From assembly GCA_002469915.1 (NCBI GenBank), contig DKOG01000157.1, forward strand, positions 1-28,253: DNA of 28,253 bases. Direction: 5' to 3'. Shown piece after piece: positions 25,520 to 28,253 of the stretch. The DNA is from Bacteroidetes bacterium UBA7368. GTDB taxonomy: Bacteria; Bacteroidota; Rhodothermia; Rhodothermales; UBA10348. Under the pieces are notes generated by a model. It saw only the letters and a list, made by a program, of their open reading frames with translations, did no database searches and was not told the DNA's origin. Position numbers and translations under genes: made by a program. How positions within the stretch are numbered: position 1 is the first letter of the stretch; each line of letters starts with the position of its first letter.

Positions 25520-25535
25520 ACTTGTAATATCAAGT
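25520..25535 (-). promoter_or_regulatory. Putative sulfur-regulon operator, copy 3
   Basis: ACTTGTAATATCAAGT, a 16-bp palindrome with perfect five-base arms ACTTG/CAAGT and a mismatched centre, about 52 bases upstream of the Fe-S/NrfD fusion gene. It shares arms and spacing with the elements at 12407 and 20733. Confidence 0.62.
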
Positions 25536-25565
25536 TAAGAAGGGTAAAGAGCAACCCTATTAAGG

Positions 25566-26144
25566 CTAAATATCGCCGTCCAAATCGCGGCGGCGATTGA
25601 CATTTCTGAGCTCCTTATCTGGAACCTCGATGGCAACCACACGCTGGTCCTCTAAAAAACCGAATACAGATCGCCGGCCGGCTTCCAAATAGGCCCTGAG
25701 CGGGTGCCGCGAGGATCGGGGCCAGATCCCACACAAGGGCTGAGGCTGTTTCCTAGTCGATGATCCTGCGACGACTACGGTATCGGGTAGTTTATCCTGC
25801 TGATCCACTAGCTTTTGGAGACTGGATGAGGTGATAAACGGAAGATCAACGGCTAAAACGAGCATAAAAGCTGACGGGCAAGCATCAAGCGCCGAGAGAA
25901 TTCCAGCCAAGGGCCCTGCATCTGGAAACGAGTCCTCCACATGCCGAAGATCAAACGGGTAGTGCCTTCGTGGGGACCCGCTTGAAATAAAGGTCTCACT
26001 GACCAACGGATCAAGGATAGATATCGAGCGCTCAATCAACGACACACCATCGATCTTAGCCTCAGACTTATCTGAACCAAAACGTCGACTTTGACCTCCA
26101 CACAATACCACTCCAGTAATTATTTCCGGACTCAATGCATTCAC
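25566..26144 (-). CDS. mobA: Molybdenum cofactor guanylyltransferase MobA
   Basis: Attaches GMP to molybdopterin, making the MGD cofactor needed by the DMSO-reductase-family enzyme encoded downstream. The GTP-binding signature GVVLCGGQSRRFGSDK is at the N-terminus, DSFPDAGPLAGILSAL in the middle, and VLAVDLPFI carries the metal-binding Asp. About 192 residues is normal. No ATG is available: candidates are GTG 26144 (used here), TTG 26135 (an AGAGG lies 8 bases upstream, the best spacing) and TTG 26177. If a downstream start is used, a hairpin (26158-26176) sits in the leader. It is codirectional with the Fe-S/NrfD gene, with 90 bases and the operator between, so it probably has its own promoter. 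Confidence 0.9.
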   Translation of the reverse strand: MNALSPEIITGVVLCGGQSRRFGSDKSEAKIDGVSLIERSISILDPLVSETFISSGSPRRHYPFDLRHVEDSFPDAGPLAGILSALDACPSAFMLVLAVDLPFITSSSLQKLVDQQDKLPDTVVVAGSSTRKQPQPLCGIWPRSSRHPLRAYLEAGRRSVFGFLEDQRVVAIEVPDKELRNVNRRRDLDGDI

Positions 26145-26157
26145 CTCTTGGTATTCG

Positions 26158-26176
26158 TGGCGAGAATGTCTCGCCA
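26158..26176. repeat. Perfect 8-bp inverted repeat upstream of mobA
   Basis: TGGCGAGA, loop ATG, TCTCGCCA. It sits just ahead of the likely mobA start codons (GTG 26144 or TTG 26135), so it could be a protein operator or an RNA hairpin in the leader. It does not resemble the Moco riboswitch, which is far larger. Confidence 0.6.
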
Positions 26177-26240
26177 ACTCTATCTTGAGTATCTAACTAA
26201 TATACCTTTTGCTTTCACGCGCTATTAGGCTGCCGCAACT

Positions 26241-26888
26241 ATGCTTTACTTTTATGTCGAATCTGAAAAAAATGTCGCCGATGGCATTGCCTCGGAAGCA
26301 TTCGATGAGAGCCGTCTGCATAGAAGCCTAGACGGGGCCAAAGCGGACGGACGAGGTAAAGTGTACGTTGTAGATGGACACAAAACACCCGCGAACTTGA
26401 GTGGAGATGTTCGCAACATTCCTAAGAAAGCGTTCCTGAATAGAACTCCATTTCGACCTGCGAGAGAGCTATCAGCAGGCGGTGGAATTATAACCAAAGA
26501 AGGTAAAAAGGGCCTGAAGATCCTTCTTATTTATCGAAAAGGGCTTTGGGATATCGCAAAAGGAAAGCTGGATGATGGAGAAACGATCCGGGAGTGTGCC
26601 AAAAGAGAAGTGAAGGAAGAGTTAGGTATCAAAAAGGTGAAGGTTCTCGACTTTCTAGACACCACGACTCATGGATATGTGGACGGGAAGTTTTTTACAG
26701 TGAAAACAACCCACTGGTACCACATGAAGACCACTGAAACCGAATTTATACCCCAGAAAAGCGAAAAAATAACCCGCGTAAAGTGGTTTAGACTTAATAA
26801 GGCCAAAACTATTCTTGGGCATAAAACGCTTATTCGGCTGTTAAATACCGTTGAATACAAATTGATTTATACCCACTCCTCTGCCTGA
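26241..26888 (+). CDS. Nudix hydrolase with N-terminal extension
   Basis: Hydrolyses a nucleoside diphosphate linked to some other group. The Nudix box is perfect: Gly108-x5-Glu114-x7-Arg122-Glu-Val-Lys-Glu126-Glu127-Leu-Gly-Ile (GKLDDGETIRECAKREVKEELGI spans 108-130 and binds the metal ions). The domain occupies about residues 77-205. An extension of about 75 residues (MLYFYVESEKNVADG to KKAFLNRTPFRPARE) precedes it. I do not recognise it, but its strands (YFYVES, VYVVDG) suggest a small extra domain. Substrate (NDP-sugar, dinucleotide or mutagenic nucleotide) cannot be read from the sequence. It is transcribed divergently from mobA. Confidence 0.92.
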   Translation: MLYFYVESEKNVADGIASEAFDESRLHRSLDGAKADGRGKVYVVDGHKTPANLSGDVRNIPKKAFLNRTPFRPARELSAGGGIITKEGKKGLKILLIYRKGLWDIAKGKLDDGETIRECAKREVKEELGIKKVKVLDFLDTTTHGYVDGKFFTVKTTHWYHMKTTETEFIPQKSEKITRVKWFRLNKAKTILGHKTLIRLLNTVEYKLIYTHSSA

Positions 26889-26959
26889 TCTTAATATTTT
26901 TGCATCGTGGGCTTTCCTATATTCGACCATTGAAACCCACTCAATAAGGCTCTTTGCCC

Positions 26960-27340
26960 ATGTCTAATACGGATCTGGATTCGAAATTGGCCCGTCGTGC
27001 CGAACGCACAACGAAGTCCAAAAATCGGCGCTCCAGTAAAAAAAGAGGTCTTCCGGCTATCGTCGTATTTTGACTTGTTGCGCCATTTGGCGTAGCCGGG
27101 ATTGGACTACCCGTTGTTTTCGGTGTCGATTGGGTTTGGCTGACCGGATTTGCCATAATCTTGCAAATCTCGATGCTTCTGATCAATGATCGAAAAGGAT
27201 TTATTCGCTCTCGTGAAATGCGTCGCGCCTATGAGGCCCGTCGCCACTTCTCCATCCTGGAGACCATTATCCTTTTTCTTCTCATTATGGCAGACATGCT
27301 AGCGGCCGCATATGCTTTGCTGATGCATGCTGCTCCTTGA
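26960..27340 (+). pseudogene. Small membrane protein gene with in-frame TGA at codon 38
   Basis: ATG 26960 opens a 126-codon frame ending at TGA 27338-27340, interrupted by TGA at 27071-27073 (codon 38). The N-terminal part is basic (RRAERTTKSKNRRSSKKRG) and runs into a hydrophobic segment that continues in the same frame past the TGA (PAIVVF, then LVAPFGVAGIGLPVVFG). A second helix (WVWLTGFAIILQISMLLI), a basic loop (RKGFIRSREMRRAYEARRH) and a final helix (ILETIILFLLIMADMLAAAYALLM) follow. The uninterrupted membrane pattern across the TGA implies one ancestral protein broken by a nonsense mutation (for example CGA or TGG to TGA), a sequence error, or recoding. No family recognised. Confidence 0.6.
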
Positions 27341-27349
27341 TCCAAGCAC

Positions 27350-28253
27350 TTACTGACCTACAAAAAAGACCGCGTTAGCAAACAACATGCGGCCGCTTGT
27401 CCAAAACCCCCGGTACAGTGGATTATCCATTAGATAAATCACGCTTCCAGAGCCTATGCTCTGCTCGCCAAAAGCCAGTGATTCCTCAATTTGCTGTTCG
27501 GCTTTGAAGCCGGTGTGACCACTGACACGACCTCCGTCTGTTACGACTCCAACATTCCAGCTATTGCTCCCTTTCATTATAGCCGGCTTAGTGGATCCCA
27601 TCCTGAGCACAAAAGAGGTGTCTCCAAACCCGAATCCAAGTGGATGGCTCGAGTCTACATCGACTCGATAAATAGCCCCAGGGTTACTAGATGGTGCCCG
27701 ATCCCTAGACCGGTCTTCATAACGCTTGTTTCTAGCAACGGCTACAGCCGTAGTGTCTGGCACCTTTTTGGATGGTTTCATAGTAAGGTCAAAACCCGTT
27801 TTTCCAGCTAGTGCCGATGCGCCGCTTCCCGTGGCAACCAAGCGTCCCCCTGAGCGAATCCAACTGGACAGCTTCTTAAGACCAGCCTCGTTCAAAATGG
27901 GAGTCGCGGCGGTTGGAAGAACCAAGACATCGTATTTATCTAACTCCAAAGAAGAAAAGCGCTCTACAGGGAAACGAGTAAGAGGATAGTCGATGACTTG
28001 ATCGAACCAATGCCAAACCTGTCCGACAGCAGAAGAACTAGTACCCGCCCCAAACGGCATCGCAACTCGCGGAGCATCTAAGAATCGAACGTCAGAAGAA
28101 CCCAAATCAGATCCTGAGTCTACAAATCCCGTAGCCAAGCCCGTAACGACTTGATTATAGGTACCTGCTAATTCAGCCAACTCTGTATGCAAACTAGCCC
28201 CTTTTTTCTCATTGTTGGTTCTCGTAATGATTAATGATCCTGCAGCGAACTGG
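27350..28253 (-). CDS. M14-type zinc carboxypeptidase family protein, C-terminal part (partial)
   Basis: The reading frame is open to the right edge of the window (QFAAGSLIITRTNNEKKGASLHTELAELA at the edge), so the N-terminus and the zinc-binding catalytic domain are missing and the apparent TTG start at 28192 is not the true one. About 300 residues are visible. YDVLVLPTAATPILNEAGLKKLSSWIRSGGRLVATG looks like the glutamine-amidotransferase-like domain that follows the peptidase domain in large secreted M14-family proteins. The remainder (LGFGFGDTSFVLRMGSTKPAIMKG, GSGSVIYLMDNPLYRGFWTSG) also fits those C-termini. Its stop lies 9 bases after the end of the interrupted membrane gene. Confidence 0.75.
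   Translation of the reverse strand, partial: QFAAGSLIITRTNNEKKGASLHTELAELAGTYNQVVTGLATGFVDSGSDLGSSDVRFLDAPRVAMPFGAGTSSSAVGQVWHWFDQVIDYPLTRFPVERFSSLELDKYDVLVLPTAATPILNEAGLKKLSSWIRSGGRLVATGSGASALAGKTGFDLTMKPSKKVPDTTAVAVARNKRYEDRSRDRAPSSNPGAIYRVDVDSSHPLGFGFGDTSFVLRMGSTKPAIMKGSNSWNVGVVTDGGRVSGHTGFKAEQQIEESLAFGEQSIGSGSVIYLMDNPLYRGFWTSGRMLFANAVFFVGQ

Noticed and set aside
25541..25558. Terminator between mobA and the Fe-S/NrfD gene (AGGGT...ACCCT)
   Set aside because: The stem is only five base pairs with an eight-base loop and no proper T-run.
26178..26200. A fourth copy of the sulfur palindrome upstream of mobA (CTTGAGTATC on the plus strand)
   Set aside because: Only one arm resembles the element; the other arm does not match. 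Too weak to call.
27071..27093. Selenocysteine insertion at the TGA of the small membrane protein
   Set aside because: The hairpin after the TGA is short with a two-base loop and lacks a bacterial SECIS-like apical G-G-U; Sec inside a membrane helix is also unlikely. Mutation or error is simpler.
1..28253. CRISPR arrays, insertion sequences, toxin-antitoxin or phage genes
   Set aside because: No regularly spaced repeats, transposase motifs or phage proteins were seen on either strand.

Overview
The window looks like a piece of chromosome from an aerobic, probably marine, Bacteroidota/Rhodothermota-like (Rhodothermales or Balneolales type) bacterium. This rests on family composition only: many secreted or lipoprotein glycan and peptide hydrolases, a DUF1080/c-type-heme fusion lipoprotein, weak Shine-Dalgarno sites, roughly balanced GC, and a type II sulfide:quinone reductase. 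I could not run a taxonomic search. No gene-free stretch exceeds about 200 bases.

Left third (1-10530): the 3' part of a tRNA-Val(UAC) with a strong terminator, an atypical SDR oxidoreductase translationally coupled to a GH33 sialidase, a galactose-mutarotase lipoprotein, a secreted S9 peptidase, a small acidic secreted protein, a three-part lipoprotein (beta-propeller dehydrogenase, c-type heme and DUF1080) and a GH29 alpha-L-fucosidase lipoprotein. Sialidase, fucosidase and mutarotase together suggest scavenging of sialylated or fucosylated glycans, with peptides taken by the S9 enzyme. recJ (10630-12369) is a housekeeping gene separating the two accessory regions.

Right-centre (12457-26177) is a dense sulfur-oxidation island: two YeeE/YedE-type sulfur transporter proteins; an ETHE1-like persulfide dioxygenase fused to two rhodanese domains; two tandem SulP anion transporters; a TorD-type molybdoenzyme chaperone; type II SQR; a large cytoplasmic molybdopterin enzyme with a [4Fe-4S] cluster (SoeA/PsrA type); a fused four-cluster Fe-S plus NrfD-like membrane subunit (SoeB-SoeC in one chain); and MobA for the guanine-dinucleotide form of the molybdenum cofactor. 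Together these could take sulfide to persulfide (SQR), to sulfite (dioxygenase/rhodanese), to sulfate (Soe-type enzyme), with electrons entering the quinone pool at two points and SulP proteins moving the anion product.

The most notable non-coding signal is a palindrome of the form ACTTGTTATAACAAGT found upstream of three separate transcription units of the island (12407, 20733 and 25520). It is perfect at the SQR promoter and degenerate at the other two. It looks like the operator of a sulfur regulon whose regulator lies outside the window.

Right end (26241-28253): a Nudix hydrolase with an N-terminal extension, a small membrane-protein gene with an in-frame TGA, and the C-terminal part of an M14-type zinc carboxypeptidase that runs off the window.
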